64,000 bases of DNA, taken from NCBI RefSeq assembly GCF_032854445.1, contig NC_088303.1, positions 14,453,501-14,517,500 of the forward strand. Reading direction: 5' to 3'. Made by a program: the position numbers and the translations under genes. Under the pieces are notes generated by a model that worked only from the letters and a program-made list of their open reading frames with translations, was not told the origin of the DNA and did not search any database. The DNA is from Liolophura sinensis (Eukaryota > Mollusca > Polyplacophora > Chitonida > Chitonidae). This document shows, one piece after another, positions 37,561 through 49,288 of the stretch. The first letter of the stretch is position 1. Every line of letters begins with the position of its first letter.

Positions 37561-37678
37561 GATTGTTGTAGCCTCCCACCAATGAGAGGTGTTGTACTCT
37601 CCATGATTCTAAGTGGGTAAGCCAGTGTTAGTGGAAGCTTGCCGAGTAGCGTGTCGTCCTCCTGGCTTTGTCAGGCTT

Positions 37679-37680
<2 letters not shown>

Positions 37681-37766
<86 letters not shown>
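37681..37766. repeat. (TA)n microsatellite, about 86 bp
   Basis: Uninterrupted TA dinucleotides. They produce meaningless (YI)n frames on both strands. Confidence 0.98.
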
Positions 37767-37768
<2 letters not shown>

Positions 37769-38814
37769 AGAGTAGTACAAGCTATAACCTCCTCCTGCTA
37801 TTTTTCTTGTCGTGCATTTATCCATGTTGTCCAGGTTTGGTTTCATTTGCGTCTTATGTAGGTTGTGCACAAGTGCAGTCAACGTTTTAAACTTATGTTA
37901 ATACTGCGCAATAGCTGATTTTGCTGTATTTATATTTTTCTGGGGGGATTACATCTTTGCAATTTCTGATTGCTTTCTTGCCATTATCATTATTATTATT
38001 AGGAATAATGATACATGCATATTACAACAACGCTATGCTATGCGCATTTAACTATAGGGTGGAAATCCTTTGTGATCGGATAAGATGAGAATTGGCCAGA
38101 CTTATTTAATAGAGCATGTGGTTCTAAATATTTCTTCCCAGCTGCAAATTTTGTTTGTGTGCCAACGTACATTAACGTCCATCCTTCCCAACTTTAATGT
38201 CGTTTAGTTTCAATCGTACAGAACGATTGCCTTCACCTAAAAAGTTGACCTTAGTAAGTGGTCCTGAGTGCTGCGGCAAACCTCGAATTAATTGAATAAA
38301 TAAGGTAATATTTATGCTGTTTTATCTACATATATGAAAGGTATCTACATATATTTGTATCTGTTGTTCAAGTCTTTTATCTATGTTTTTTTCAAAACAG
38401 CTGTGTTTTATCAAAGCACGTTTACCTTGACCCGGTCTTGTCAACTGTTCCAGATCAGCATTAATTAAGATTTCCCTTTCACGTTAGATCGACAGAAAAC
38501 AATGAATGCAAGGCTGGAAAAGTAGTAGACCTTTATACACCTCTAACAACTGGGTAAACGTAGTGCCTTATAAATCTTTTATAGAGTATGTTTTCGTTTT
38601 TACCATGAAAACGTTTTTTTTTTCTATCCCAGCTTTTAACACTTTAATAAATCGGTTGCACCATGTATTTAGTGCCATGTATTGTCGACATTTTATGAAA
38701 AATCCGAGTCAGTAAGTACTTCCAACGTCCAGAAACTAAACATTATGCAGTTCATATAATTAAGGTATTGATGGCAATTAGATTACCTCAGCCATGTTAG
38801 CGGGATGGGAATTT

Positions 38815-38862
38815 GTTAACATTTAAGGATTTACATGAACAGTTAGAGTAAAAACCTCTATG
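38815..38862 (-). repeat. DR-A fragment, cut by a SINE-1 copy
   Basis: GGATTTACATGAACAGTTAG runs straight into the SINE-1 head that starts near 38870. Confidence 0.45.
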
Positions 38863-38869
38863 GCCAAGG

Positions 38870-38955
38870 TTGACGCAGTGACGCAGGAGCCTCTCACTAA
38901 CGCGGTCGCTGTGAGTTCAAGTCCAGTTCATGCTGGCTTCCCCATAAGTAGGAAG
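38870..38955 (+). repeat. SINE-1 head fragment
   Basis: CAGGAGCCTCTCACTAACGC, GTCGCTGTGAGTTCAAGTCC and CATGCTGGCTTCCCC. It stops before the core, where a different repeat (DR-E) begins. Confidence 0.75.
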
Positions 38956-38977
38956 GTCTGTCGGCACATAACACGCA

Positions 38978-39060
38978 GGATCTAACAAATGCTACAAGGC
39001 GAAAAGTGTATACGCCAAATGCAAGACCCTTTTTGTATAGTGTTGTCCAAGTAAGGATAA
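38978..39060 (+). repeat. DR-E short dispersed repeat, copy 2
   Basis: GGATCTAACAAATGCTACAA, GGCGAAAAGTGTATACGCCA and ATGCAAGACC match the 28.9-kb copy. It follows the SINE-1 head fragment directly. Confidence 0.55.
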
Positions 39061-39814
39061 TTTACAATGCCAAAATTGAAATTATCCCTCCTGTCGAGGG
39101 AAGTCTGCGAGAGAGGAAACCGAATGCATCGAAGGTGGGTAAATATCTTTACAATAGCTATCCAATCATTAAAATACCATTTAGTGAATGAGAAAGACCG
39201 CACTAGTGAGGATTATTCCTTAATAGTTTCATCATATAGTCGTATTCATGTGAGAACAGGTATAGGTCGGCCAAAAGAGGATTTGAGGCATGGGGGGACC
39301 ATAATATATCTAAGCTTTTTTCATATTTAACATTTTGATCTAAGCGACCCGAAAGTGTGTACTTTTCGCGGGTCACTTTGAAATCAATTCACTTTCTTAT
39401 ATCACAGCGTTAATAAATGCTTTAAACAATTGCTTTATACTCCTGTGGATATAGACACGGAAGTTTCTCGCTCTTATAATCTCAAAACTTACAGTCTGAA
39501 GTCCATATCCAAAATGCCCAGGCACCAGGAACGCATGCAGGTAAAAGTATATACACCAACTCGGAGACACTAACAGAAATCGATTGACATTTAAGGGCAG
39601 TAAGTAAATACCTGGCGTCTGTTTTATCGTTAATTGTTTTATCGCCCGTGGTTGTTCACCATTTTGATGGAGCGCCTCAATAAAAAGGCGTAAACACACA
39701 CGTACACAATACCATCACATCATATGATAAAATACAGAAGGGATATGATTAGTAGGTTCTGATAACATATGTCTGTGACACCTATCTTGCTACATTAGTA
39801 TTACTGAAATCTGC

Positions 39815-39912
39815 GAGCTCATGTTAGCTTCCTCTCCCGCCGTAAGTGGGAACGTACAAGTGAAATATTCTTGAGTACGGTGTAAAACACCAATCAAATA
39901 AATCGAATAAAC
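39815..39912 (+). repeat. SINE-1 copy with internal deletion
   Basis: GCTTCCTCTCCCGCCGTAAG jumps straight to AAGTGAAATATTCTTGAGTA, then a CAAATAAATCGAATAAAC tail. Confidence 0.75.
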
Positions 39913-40585
39913 AGATTCCTGCAATCTGACTTGTCAACCTACACCCTACCGTACTGCGCGGTAAAACCATCCAGCAGTATTGTTTTTTCAAAGCCACGGA
40001 GCAAACAGTATAGATATAGAATGGTATAGCATCGTATTTATTTTCTTTTTCTTCCAAAACATGTCATGGTTCAGAAAACAAACATTTCTTTAATGTAGCT
40101 GGTCGGTAGACTCGATGTGCTGCCTCACTAAAATCATCGCGTCAAGCCAGGCATTGGTATTCCACTGAATGAAGGGCGGTCCAAGTCAAAAGAATTTAAA
40201 ACACCAGTTCACAAAGAAATATGTAAGAAATAATATATAGATAGTAAATAAAGTAGGTAACATGTAAGCGAGGAGCAGACAACAATTTTCAGTGATGCAT
40301 GGAAGATTTTCTTGCAATAACATCTAATTCAAATTTCGTAGCTCGTGAATAACGTTAACGTTGAAAAAGTCTCAATATCGGATTAAACCGGGTTGGGAAA
40401 TGAGCTTTCCCGCCGCATCTTTCCAAAAGATGTCTTGACAGCTGAAGACTCCAAAACACTACAAATCTAGCAAAAACAGAAAGCTTCCTAAATTAAAGGA
40501 TGGATACATGTACACACAAACTGTTTGTTGGTGCAACACTAAATGACACAACACACCACATAAATACAGATTTTTCCAAATGCAA

Positions 40586-40591
40586 TTTATT
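40586..40591 (-). terminator. Candidate poly(A) signal of EF-hand gene 3
   Basis: TTTATT on the plus strand reads AATAAA on the minus strand, about 210 bases downstream of the stop codon. This distance is similar to the one for the paralogue at 21.7 kb. Confidence 0.4.
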
Positions 40592-40800
40592 ATTCGTGCG
40601 TACAGACAGTAAGATATTCCCATCTCCAAAGATTCCCCGTTAGAATAGCATTTATAGCCCCTTATTTCCATCGAAACATAATATTTCAAATATAAAAGAA
40701 TGAAATATCAATTTGTATATATGGAAACATAAACTAGCCCACACATAATTAAAGCCACAATCCACTTCTTAGATAAGGCAGAAAGGCTTTTTGCGAAATA

Positions 40801-41358
40801 TTAGTCTTTGTGCTGTGTCCAATCAAACAAATATTCACACCCTGAACTAATGTCGCCAACGAAGAAGAATTTGTAGAAAATGTCCATGAACTCTTCTTTC
40901 GAGATTAGTCTGTTTTTGTTTGTATCAATAGTTCGGAAAACTTTGTCCAAGAACTTTTCATCGGTGCACCCAAAAGCGCTGTAATATTTTTCAAGCTCTT
41001 GAACTGATATATTGCCATCTTTATTGGCATCGATGATACCAAAAACCATCTCGTTACCGCGAACAACATTGTCTTTGTAGGTTTGGAAAGTTACCGGAGT
41101 TGAAAAGCACGACTGAATTACATCAATGTATTGCTGCATGGTGACTTTTCCATTTTTCGCTATTGCTTGGTAATGGATCCACCATTTTGGAATCTCAGCT
41201 TTCAGCATTTCCACGCTTTCTGGAGAGGCTTTATAAGCGCGACAAAGATTCTCACATATCTGGTCAAACGTTGCTTTAGTGATAAACCCTTCGTGAAAAA
41301 TGTCGAGGAAATTGAAGTAACTACAGTATGTCTTCTCAAGAAAGTGGTTGAACTCCAT
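40801..41358 (-). CDS. SCP/calexcitin-like EF-hand protein 3 (185 aa)
   Basis: Single-exon 185-codon frame. ATG at 41358-41356 is chosen because it aligns with the MEFN start of the 21.7-kb paralogue; the frame is open a few codons further upstream. The pair is about 64% identical by hand count; residues 23-40 are nearly invariant. Loop III is DANKDGNISVQE (110-121), fully canonical. Loop IV is DTNKNRLISKEE (145-156), with all ligands present but R replacing the structural Gly at position 6. Loops I and II are degenerate, as in gene 2. The C-terminus FFFVGDISSG..YLFDW carries the family ending. A strong acceptor (GTTTGTTTGCAG, exon start 41386) lies 28 bases before the ATG. A minus-strand AATAAA sits about 210 bases after the stop. 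Probable cytosolic calcium-binding protein. Confidence 0.88.
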   Translation of the reverse strand: MEFNHFLEKTYCSYFNFLDIFHEGFITKATFDQICENLCRAYKASPESVEMLKAEIPKWWIHYQAIAKNGKVTMQQYIDVIQSCFSTPVTFQTYKDNVVRGNEMVFGIIDANKDGNISVQELEKYYSAFGCTDEKFLDKVFRTIDTNKNRLISKEEFMDIFYKFFFVGDISSGCEYLFDWTQHKD

Positions 41359-41661
41359 TTTCCTCAACAGCGTTCTGATGTAACCCCTGCAAACAAACGG
41401 AGATTTGGTTTAATTCGTGTCCTAGAATTTTCACCTCCGGTTTGGGTTCCAACGCTGGTCAAACCTACTTTTGAGATCGGCTGACCATGTTACCAGCTTC
41501 ACTTCCACATTTACCGCTCTGAATCTTTACATTCACTAATCTGGTATTTAGTTGTGTTGTCGCCAACATTTAAAGCTACATAAATAAGACCACATAATAC
41601 CACATAAATAAGATTCACATAAACTTGCTGTAATACTGACTTCAGTGCACCTTGTCCGCAA

Positions 41662-41815
41662 AACTGCGGAGGCCGTGGGTTTCTTAGGGCTTTGCCCAGT
41701 TTCCTCCCACTCCTGGCCGCTGTGGTAAGTGAAATATTCTTGAGTAGAGTGTAAATCATTAATAAAATAAATAAATAAGTAAATAAATGAATAAATAAAT
41801 AAATGAATAAATAAG
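41662..41815 (+). repeat. SINE-1 3' part with long tail
   Basis: CAGTTTCCTCCCACTCCTGG, AAGTGAAATATTCTTGAGTA and an extended A/T tail built from AAATAAAT and AAATGAAT units. It lies about 300 bases upstream of EF-hand gene 3's exon. Confidence 0.8.
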
Positions 41816-42104
41816 TTTTGTCCATGAATTAGAAAGATAGCTCAGACAGCATGTAAACATTGCCAACCGCCAATGAGCATCACGTTGTTAGTCTTGTCTA
41901 TAATACGTGGCTTGTACTAGTTAGTTTCTGGCGTTACGACATCAAGGTGATGTAATATAACGTCCTCACTTTACGGCACAGCGATACAACATAACAATAA
42001 TATAAATATATTTATTCATATAATTTCTCTGGGAGGAGTTTTCATGCACATGTATAACCAAAACCAAAAGGGCACCTGATCTGTGCTCTCTACCTGTAAC
42101 GTAT

Positions 42105-42200
42105 TAATACCATTAAAGACGTACAGCTGCTGCTGGAGTAGCTGCTGGAATACGTATTATAGCGTCAGTGAAGAGCAAATGGATGCTAAGTGGTCATATT
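42105..42200 (+). repeat. DR-A fragment (5' end)
   Basis: ATTAAAGACGTACAGCTGCT followed by a diverged stretch ending AAATGGATGCTAAGTGGTC. Confidence 0.35.
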
Positions 42201-44184
42201 AATATCATGTAGATTTTTGTTATTGCGGATTTATCTACTGACTTAACAGAGAAATTAACCAAGATGTTTTCTTACAGCTTGGGGTTCCCACACTGTGATG
42301 TTCCTAAAGCTAATTCAGTGAAACGACAATAATACCGTAAATGGACCTCTATCTTCTCAACTCACAGCAACAGCAACAGCGCGGAACGACAGATATAAGA
42401 TAGCTCTCAGAATACAGATCTTTTATTCAGTAACCAGGTCCTCGTCCGATTATACACCCTGTGCTGTCATCAAATGTTCTGTAAGTGGTTTTCTGTAATT
42501 ATGAAGTAATTCTGACTTTAAATTACTTAGTAGTTCAGTTCGTGGAGAATGAAGATTATCACGTCACAATTAATATGAATGCATACTCTCTGAAAATGGA
42601 AACGTATTATACAACTTTAATAATGTTAAATCCATCATTATGGCGGTGGTGGACGAGAGAAAGCATTTATAACGTTAACTTGACGCTTCCTGTTTAGAAA
42701 ATGTCGAGGTCTAACACAGTTAACACTTTCAGGTGTCGTATTCGGCACCACAAACGTTAGAAACCGTGTAATATTAGAAATCTTCTAAAAAAATATTTCA
42801 GGAAAGAAAAGTCATTATGCATGACATTGTTAACTATTTCTTAAGAAATGTGTTTTCACGTTTAACCAAAGGACGAATGGGGCTTGTGAATATTTCTGGT
42901 GTGAAGATGTTTATTTATTTTATTTTATGTAATTTGATTGATGTCTAGCTTCGTACGGCTGTTGGTGGTCAGGACAATCAAGGAACCTATTGAACTGAGA
43001 TAGACGAATAAAAAAATGGATTCCCGCCATGGGAAAAAAAGAACTTTAACATCAATGTACAAAGCGAGGCATTTGATGAAAGGAGACGATTAAATTCATG
43101 AAGCAAAACCTTCAAGAAAAAATCATTTAAAGGTTAATACATACAGCATAAAGTGAAACTTTACTGTCTAACATTTTGAAACACTGTCGTAACATTTAAA
43201 TGTCTCACTCACCTGTTGAAAATACAGTTGCTTTAACGTTCGGTCCCGCTTTTCCACCTCCTGTCCCGCTTTTCCACCTTCTGTTGAAGATGAATAATTT
43301 ATTCTGCCCGATGGTTGAAAAGATCTAATATTTACAAGCCATGGACTGGCCTCTGGGCAAATACAGATAGGGACTGAGAAAAAATTTTAATTAAAATTAC
43401 AGATAGCCTACAGATGCACATCAATCAGCCCGGCCGGTTTAATGAAATCGTACAAAAAAATCCATTATTACACATCTGTGAACCGGAGCCATATTCTTGC
43501 ACATAGATGAATACATGCTTGATAAACTGCGTGCACACAAATATATATAGGGTCGGCCAGAAAAAAACGATAAAACTTTCAATCGAAATTCTTATTTTTA
43601 AACGTGTGTGACTGAGCATGGGAGCGATGTTGCTAAATAATAGACAACGCGATTCAAAAGAACTGTTGGACATAATTTTTCGTCTCCAAATCATGATGAG
43701 TATGGTCAATTTTGACATACCTGTTGATTCTTTGACCTGAACAGCATCATCTGTTGCTTTGCAGTCTGTGCAAGAAATTGGCAAACTTCAATAGTAAATG
43801 GTAAATGAACAACATGGCCCCTCTTAATTAACCACAAATTGCCCAAAACGTCTCGATCCAAATGAAATTCGCATAAACTCACGTTATAATACCCCTGTGA
43901 AAGGAAGTGTTCCAATGTACAGCAAGCACGATTATGGTGCAACCCTCACGTACGCTTCCAACATTCGCCACCCGATACCCCAGTAGGTGTGGTTTCAAAA
44001 GTTACCACTACTGTGGGGGCAATACAATTTTATATTTCATAAAAGATATATGTATTCATTCACAAACCTGTTCTTTCTGGAAATGCTAAACATTAGCAAT
44101 AACATCAGAAATCAGGTCACACATGCTCACCACGAACTCCACACGGAGAAGTACCCAGGCCATGGGCGAAAGCATTATACTGGC

Positions 44185-44260
44185 ATAGGATCACATGTAG
44201 CTGGTAAAATCCGGCTTTTGTCGGTTTACAACAGTTATGGTTTATTCTAATGTCCATGTA
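44185..44260 (+). repeat. DR-A fragment (middle)
   Basis: GATCACATGTAGCTGGTAAA, ATCCGGCTTTTGTCGGTTTA and TATTCTAATGTCCATGTAC. Confidence 0.45.
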
Positions 44261-45112
44261 CAGTCAACTCAGGCTAAAAGTCAGTTGTTTACCGCTCGTA
44301 TCGCGCTCCGAGATAGTGAATAACGCTCCACAGGCAAACTCTCTACTGTGCTGTATCGGAGATGTGGTGAGGCGCCAAGGATAATCGTCGGAAGGTGTGA
44401 ATATAGTTCCGCCTACAGACACTGACCTGTCCTAGTTTGCAAGCGAAGGTGCAGTCCCCGTGTTTCAGCCATTTGAACATATACTAACCGTAAAAAGCGG
44501 AAAATTTATCTCGCAATATATAACCTACCTCTGCACAACAAAATCAGTTCATCAACTTGATTAAGAGAGTAAACGTGTGATCAAAGTCTCCGACTGGTGT
44601 CAACGGGTCGGCACGCGAATTTAGATCTGCTTTGTTGCTGTTGCCTATTAAACACTCATGATATTTTTTCACACAAATATAGTGAACACCAAAACATTAC
44701 TGTCCAAACTGGTTCCTGTACTGTTCTTTGGCTGCCACCATTTCTTCAAAGGGATTCCCTGGTAGATATTAGTGACACCATCAGAGTAATTAGCCAGATC
44801 TGTATCAATCAGCTTTACTATCCTAAGCTCTGTCAATATTTAGAGCTCGATAAACATGTGTTGAAAATTATATGAATACATTATACTGATAATATCAGAT
44901 GGTAAAGTGTATTTATATGTTTTGATTTTCTGTATTTGAAAGATAAAAAGGCCCGCTTATGGTTAAGTTTAATAAGAAAATGTGTCCAGCGTGATTTGGT
45001 TCGGAACTGAGAATTCTGCTTTAGGGAGTTTGAACTATATCACAAATCTCGTCTTATTTATGTTATGTGAATAACTGCCGTCAGCTTCTAAATTTAGCTT
45101 GCCACTGTTTAC

Positions 45113-45220
45113 ATATGCTGAGTCCGGGGCCTGCTGTCTGCCTCTGCCTTAGAATATGCTCAGTTCGGGGCCTGTTTGTTTACAAAAAGTGTTCTAGAAT
45201 TTTCTTATTCTATAAAAGGA
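45113..45220 (+). promoter_or_regulatory. Promoter-like cassette: duplicated motif, heat-shock element, TATA box
   Basis: Two copies of a 21-bp motif (ATATGCTGAGTCCGGGGCCT at 45113, ATATGCTCAGTTCGGGGCCT at 45154) precede TTCTAGAATTTTC (45192-45204). The latter is a perfect three-unit heat-shock element (TTCnnGAAnnTTC). TATAAAAGGA follows at 45211. A start near 45240 would be expected. A GTAAGT donor lies at about 45548. No coding sequence follows clearly, and the unit could be part of a solo LTR. Confidence 0.35.
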
Positions 45221-45546
45221 GAAAGGAGAATTATTGAGAGTTTTGGATACTTTCGCTGTGTGTTACTTTAGTAGGCCTTTGTGCTGAATTTTGGTGTCTT
45301 TATAGCCTCTGGCTTTGTTATATCATATTTCCACCGAGCACTTGTTCAGTCTGAACTTGTATATTTAATTTGTGCTCTTGTGTACACAGTGCTTATTAGT
45401 ACAAAGACCCTGTATGTGGAATTTTGTGTATATTTCGTCATACACTCAGTTATACTGTGGATTTTCCCTCTTGTGAATATTGCCTCTGTGCATTTTTAAG
45501 CATTGTGGAGTATATGCGTCCGTTTGGACTTGACACCGTTGTACAT

Positions 45547-45648
45547 GTAAGTACTTTAGTATTTGTATAGATATTGCTATCCTTTCTTGTTAAACTTAAG
45601 TACCTTAGTATTTGTATAAGTCTTGTTATCTGTTCGTTTTAAACCTAA
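45547..45648. repeat. ~49-bp direct duplication
   Basis: TAAGTACTTTAGTATTTGTA is repeated as TAAGTACCTTAGTATTTGTA about 50 bases later, with similar flanks. It lies just downstream of the promoter-like cassette. Confidence 0.7.
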
Positions 45649-46439
45649 AAAATTGTTGAAAACTAAAATCTGCTGGTTTGGTTACTTTTTGTGCGGCTAA
45701 ACTATCGAGTATTTCGAACAAGCCATCTCTTTATAATACAGACAGTTTGGGTCGTAACATTCATAATGTTGCCTTCTGTTATCTTAATGCATAATTAAAG
45801 ACGTACTACACTTTTACACTTTTCGAAGTGACTAACCTCCTCTATTGTGAACAAGCAGGGGAAGTTCGTTTTCATTTGTCACCGCTGTTTCCATATCTCC
45901 AATTATTCATTTTTGGTCGATGGTCTTGGGTAGTAAAAGTTGTCTTGGTTGAATTCTGTTTTTCGCTTTTGTTTTCCATTTCCATCCACACTATATGTCA
46001 CTATGTATATATTTGTCACTGTGCTCTCCACATGGCCTTTCTATAGATAGAACCGTCAACTCTCAAGAACTCACGTCTCAAGTACATGTGGATAGTTTGG
46101 AAATTGGGCAAACCATAAGCCAACGGATGGAAACCCGTCACACAATGAGGACCTTTTAATTTAGGCTCTTGCGGCTGTTTCTGGCTGTGCTCTAAGGAGT
46201 TCTGAAAACGTCAATGAGAACAGATGTATTTGAAATGATGAAATGATTTTAACCCAACCGGTAGAAGTTAAATAATTAAGTCACCGCTACTTTTACTGAC
46301 TTCTGATAGCAAAAAAGTAAAAACCCTTGTGAAAATTCCACATCAATGTCGCTCTTATGGCTTTAATTCAATCAACTCTATCATCTTCAAGCCTGGAAAT
46401 AAGCTGCCTCTCAAAAAGAATGTAAGGCAGCATTTTTTT

Positions 46440-46720
46440 GAATATAATTAAGACATATAGCATCGAGAGAAAAACCAGGGCAGCGACGACATTGTGATAG
46501 TTGGCAAATGGTCACACGTAACTTGTCAGTTCACCTCAGTTAGGCGTTTGTTGAACTGTTCTTGTAAGTGCTTAATCAGTAGCAATTTACACGCCATCTA
46601 GCACCATGACTTAAGCAGAATTAGGTAAAAAATTGCAATTTATTAGACGTCACTGGTCTAGATTTACTCAAAATGTTGTGTTGTCGTCATATTTAAGATA
46701 CAATATCATTATACCCTCGC
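46440..46720 (+). repeat. DR-A copy, nearly full length
   Basis: AGGGCAGCGACGACATTGTG, ATAGTTGGCAAATGGTCACA, GACTTAAGCAGAATTAGGTA and GACGTCACTGGTCTAGATTT, ending with GTTGTGTTGTCGTCATATTT. Confidence 0.75.
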
Positions 46721-47239
46721 AAAAGGGCATTGCTTAATGAATAGTATGATAGAGTTTTGAAAAAAAATGTCCAAACGGAATTAATAAAAAAAAAACATGC
46801 TCGAGAGTTAAGCATATATCAAAAAATTAAAATGAATGTCAATAAATAGTGCAAACTTACTACAAAATTTACATCATTTTTGCGTCGGAAAACACTTTTT
46901 GAGTATTGCGCAGATACTAGTTTCCGCAAGTTGGCTTGAGACTCTTTCGGGTCTCAAACTATACAGATTTCGAAGTCAGTCACTTTAACTTACTGTAAGA
47001 CCTGAAGACTGAGATTCTAGGCTTGAAACTGTCATATCCCAAGTTTACAGCACTGCAATATCTGTACTTTATTCAATAAGTTATTTCAAAACGAAAATAA
47101 GGTTCCTATATATATCACTTTCTAGATCACAAAGTACTTACTTGAGAATACAGTTTTTGGGCTGGGGTCTCCCATTTATTTATTGATTTATCGGATCATC
47201 ATTTATCCGATCGTTGTATACAGATAGAGTTCCTGGTAT

Positions 47240-47305
47240 CACTAGACTCGATGCTGGTCTTCCGATCTCGGGGCGAACGCTCTGAGCATTACGCTACCCA
47301 GTGCA
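47240..47305 (-). repeat. SINE-2 head fragment
   Basis: The reverse complement reads GGGTAGCGTAATGCTCAGAG and GATCGGAAGACCAGC, matching only the tRNA-like head of the 8.2-kb copy. Confidence 0.4.
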
Positions 47306-47453
47306 ATTTTAAAGTAAAACTGATGATGACACTCTGTCACCTCAAAATAAATGAAAAATCATGATCTAGTAAGAGGTCAACCTTCCACTTCTATTATAAC
47401 AGTCCACCACACTTTCTGACTATAGAAATCGTGTTTATAAACATCAAATCATT

Positions 47454-47642
47454 TATATTTATTTATTTATTTATTTGATTGGTGTTTTACGCCCTACTCA
47501 AGAATATTTATAATATAAATATATAAATATATGATATAATTATGGTTCGAAGAAGCCGGGCAGAGCCCGGAGAAAACCCATGATCATCCACAGGTTGCTG
47601 GCAGACCTTCCCACGTCCGGCCGGAGAGGAAGCCAGCATGAA
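47454..47642 (-). repeat. SINE-1 copy with AT-rich insertion
   Basis: Tail ATTTATTTATTTATTTGATT, then GGTGTTTTACGCCCTACTCA. The core is interrupted by a short TATAAATATATAAATATATG-type run, then GTTGCTGGCAGACCTTCCCA and GGAGAGGAAGCCAGCATGA. Confidence 0.85.
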
Positions 47643-48136
47643 GTCATTTATACATCATGAATAAATAACATTAGCAGCTATGGGGTTGCTATTTTATAGG
47701 TAGCCGACCTATACAAACACTGAGTTATGAGCGTATAGTGATATATACGATAAGGTATAATCACCTCCGACAATAATGCAACTGAAACATTAAGTAGGGT
47801 TAAGCGGAAACACATTTTCTAAGTCACCTTTCCTGCAAATATTACTCAGACAAATGCAAGCGCAGACAGAATCAAGATTGCCACTCTAGTTTTTTACCGT
47901 TAGAGGTACAGCACATTTTCCGCTCGAGGGTACATACTTTATTGCTTATCCTTTGTAAATTATTGTTCAAGGTTACATTTTTCATGGGTTAAATGTAACC
48001 ATTAAAAATATAAGCATAAGGACAAGTTCTGTCAATGCCACATTAAAGGAAATGGACTTAAAGCACCAAGGTAAATGAATACATACGATCTACTGAAATA
48101 GACTCGTTCTTAATCCAGCTAGCTGAAAGGGTAGGG

Positions 48137-48392
48137 GGGCAAGGTTGCTCATTTGTTAGCGTGCCAGCGCGGGGCAATGACCCAGGAGTCTCTCACCAAT
48201 ACTGTCGCTGTAAGTTGAAATCCAGCTCACGCTGGCTTCCCCTCCAGCCGCACGTGGGAAGCCCTTTCAGCGACCTGCGGATGGTCGTTGGTCATGGACT
48301 CTGTCCGGTTTCCTCGAACCATAATGTATGCCGTCGTCGTATTAGTGAAATATTCTTAAGTAAGGGGAAAAACATCAATGAAATAAATAAGC
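48137..48392 (+). repeat. SINE-1 copy, full length
   Basis: Head with TTGTTAGCGTGCCAGCGCGG, a diverged B box (AGTTGAAATCCAG), GCTGGCTTCCCCTCCAGCCG, CGACCTGCGGATGGTCG and TAGTGAAATATTCTTAAGTA, with an AAATAAAT tail. Confidence 0.85.
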
Positions 48393-49288
48393 TGTATTTT
48401 TCATATCAATTTATTAGATGTAAAATCCCATTTCTATCGGCGGAGAGACATCAGAGATTTGTCAGATAAAAAGGATTATCTCCAGAGTTAATCCGGCATG
48501 TGGAGATCACTGACTGTTGAAGCACTGACTACTATGATTATTATTGCTCTGCGTGAAGGTATTTATAAATTCTGTGTTTCATTTACACTGAACAACATCC
48601 ATTTAAATTTCTTTAATTCAATTAATTCTTTGAATTGTTTCTTTCATTTGAATCATATGCGCTCATCTGTGCTTCATTTATTCTTATTTGTGTTCATTTA
48701 CCTTCATTTGTTTTTATTTAGTATCTTTTTGTGTCATTTTACATTCATTGTGGATATTTGTGTATTTCGTAGTAATGAATGTGGGTTAGTACAAACATAC
48801 GGGCTTGTGGTCAGAAGTGCACTAGTAGTTCTACTCTCGTTACCTGCTAATTAGAGCACCATATCATATTACTGACCAGCACTCATATTTATCCCTTCGT
48901 TTTTGAATTTATTTACGAGAAAAAATTTACGACAATCTAGCAAACATGATGTTAAATATTTATTGGCGGGAATTCATATAGTGGACTTGGTTTTCCTGTC
49001 GGTTTACAGGCATGTTATGCAATTTTTTGGCCTTACACTATAGCAGAAGTATTTAGAAATTTAAACTAAATCATATTATAGTTCACAAGAAAACTTTTGA
49101 ATACTCTTCAAAAGAATAAAAAACAGCAATTCACTTTTATATGTTACTGTGTATTTTTTTCCATTTTGCGTGCCCTACATGGATGTATATGACAAATAAA
49201 ACGAATCAGTGATCTTAACGTTAAAGCGGAAGCATTCTATATTACTTGCATAAATTAAAATATATATATTCCCCGAAAATCGAGAAAT

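Larger units (their letters stand above)
22539..40585. other. 18-kb intergenic region between EF-hand genes 2 and 3
   Basis: No protein family is recognisable on either strand. It consists of DR-A copies (25.3, 25.8, 26.4, 27.8, 30.9, 31.2, 32.8, 34.5, 36.3, 37.3, 38.8 kb), SINE-1 pieces (23.7, 29.0, 38.9, 39.8 kb), short repeats and a (TA)n tract, separated by unassigned AT-rich sequence. Confidence 0.55.

Noticed and set aside
37613-37882. 82-84-codon frames on both strands rich in Tyr-Ile repeats
   Set aside because: They are translations of the (TA)n microsatellite.
43425-43784. 119-codon minus-strand ORF next to a mariner-like GGGTCGGCCAG end
   Set aside because: No transposase motif can be read and no opposite terminus was found within 1.5 kb.
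48498-48854. 118-codon hydrophobic plus-strand frame resembling a membrane protein
   Set aside because: It is a T-rich low-complexity stretch, which automatically encodes Phe/Leu/Ile-rich sequence.
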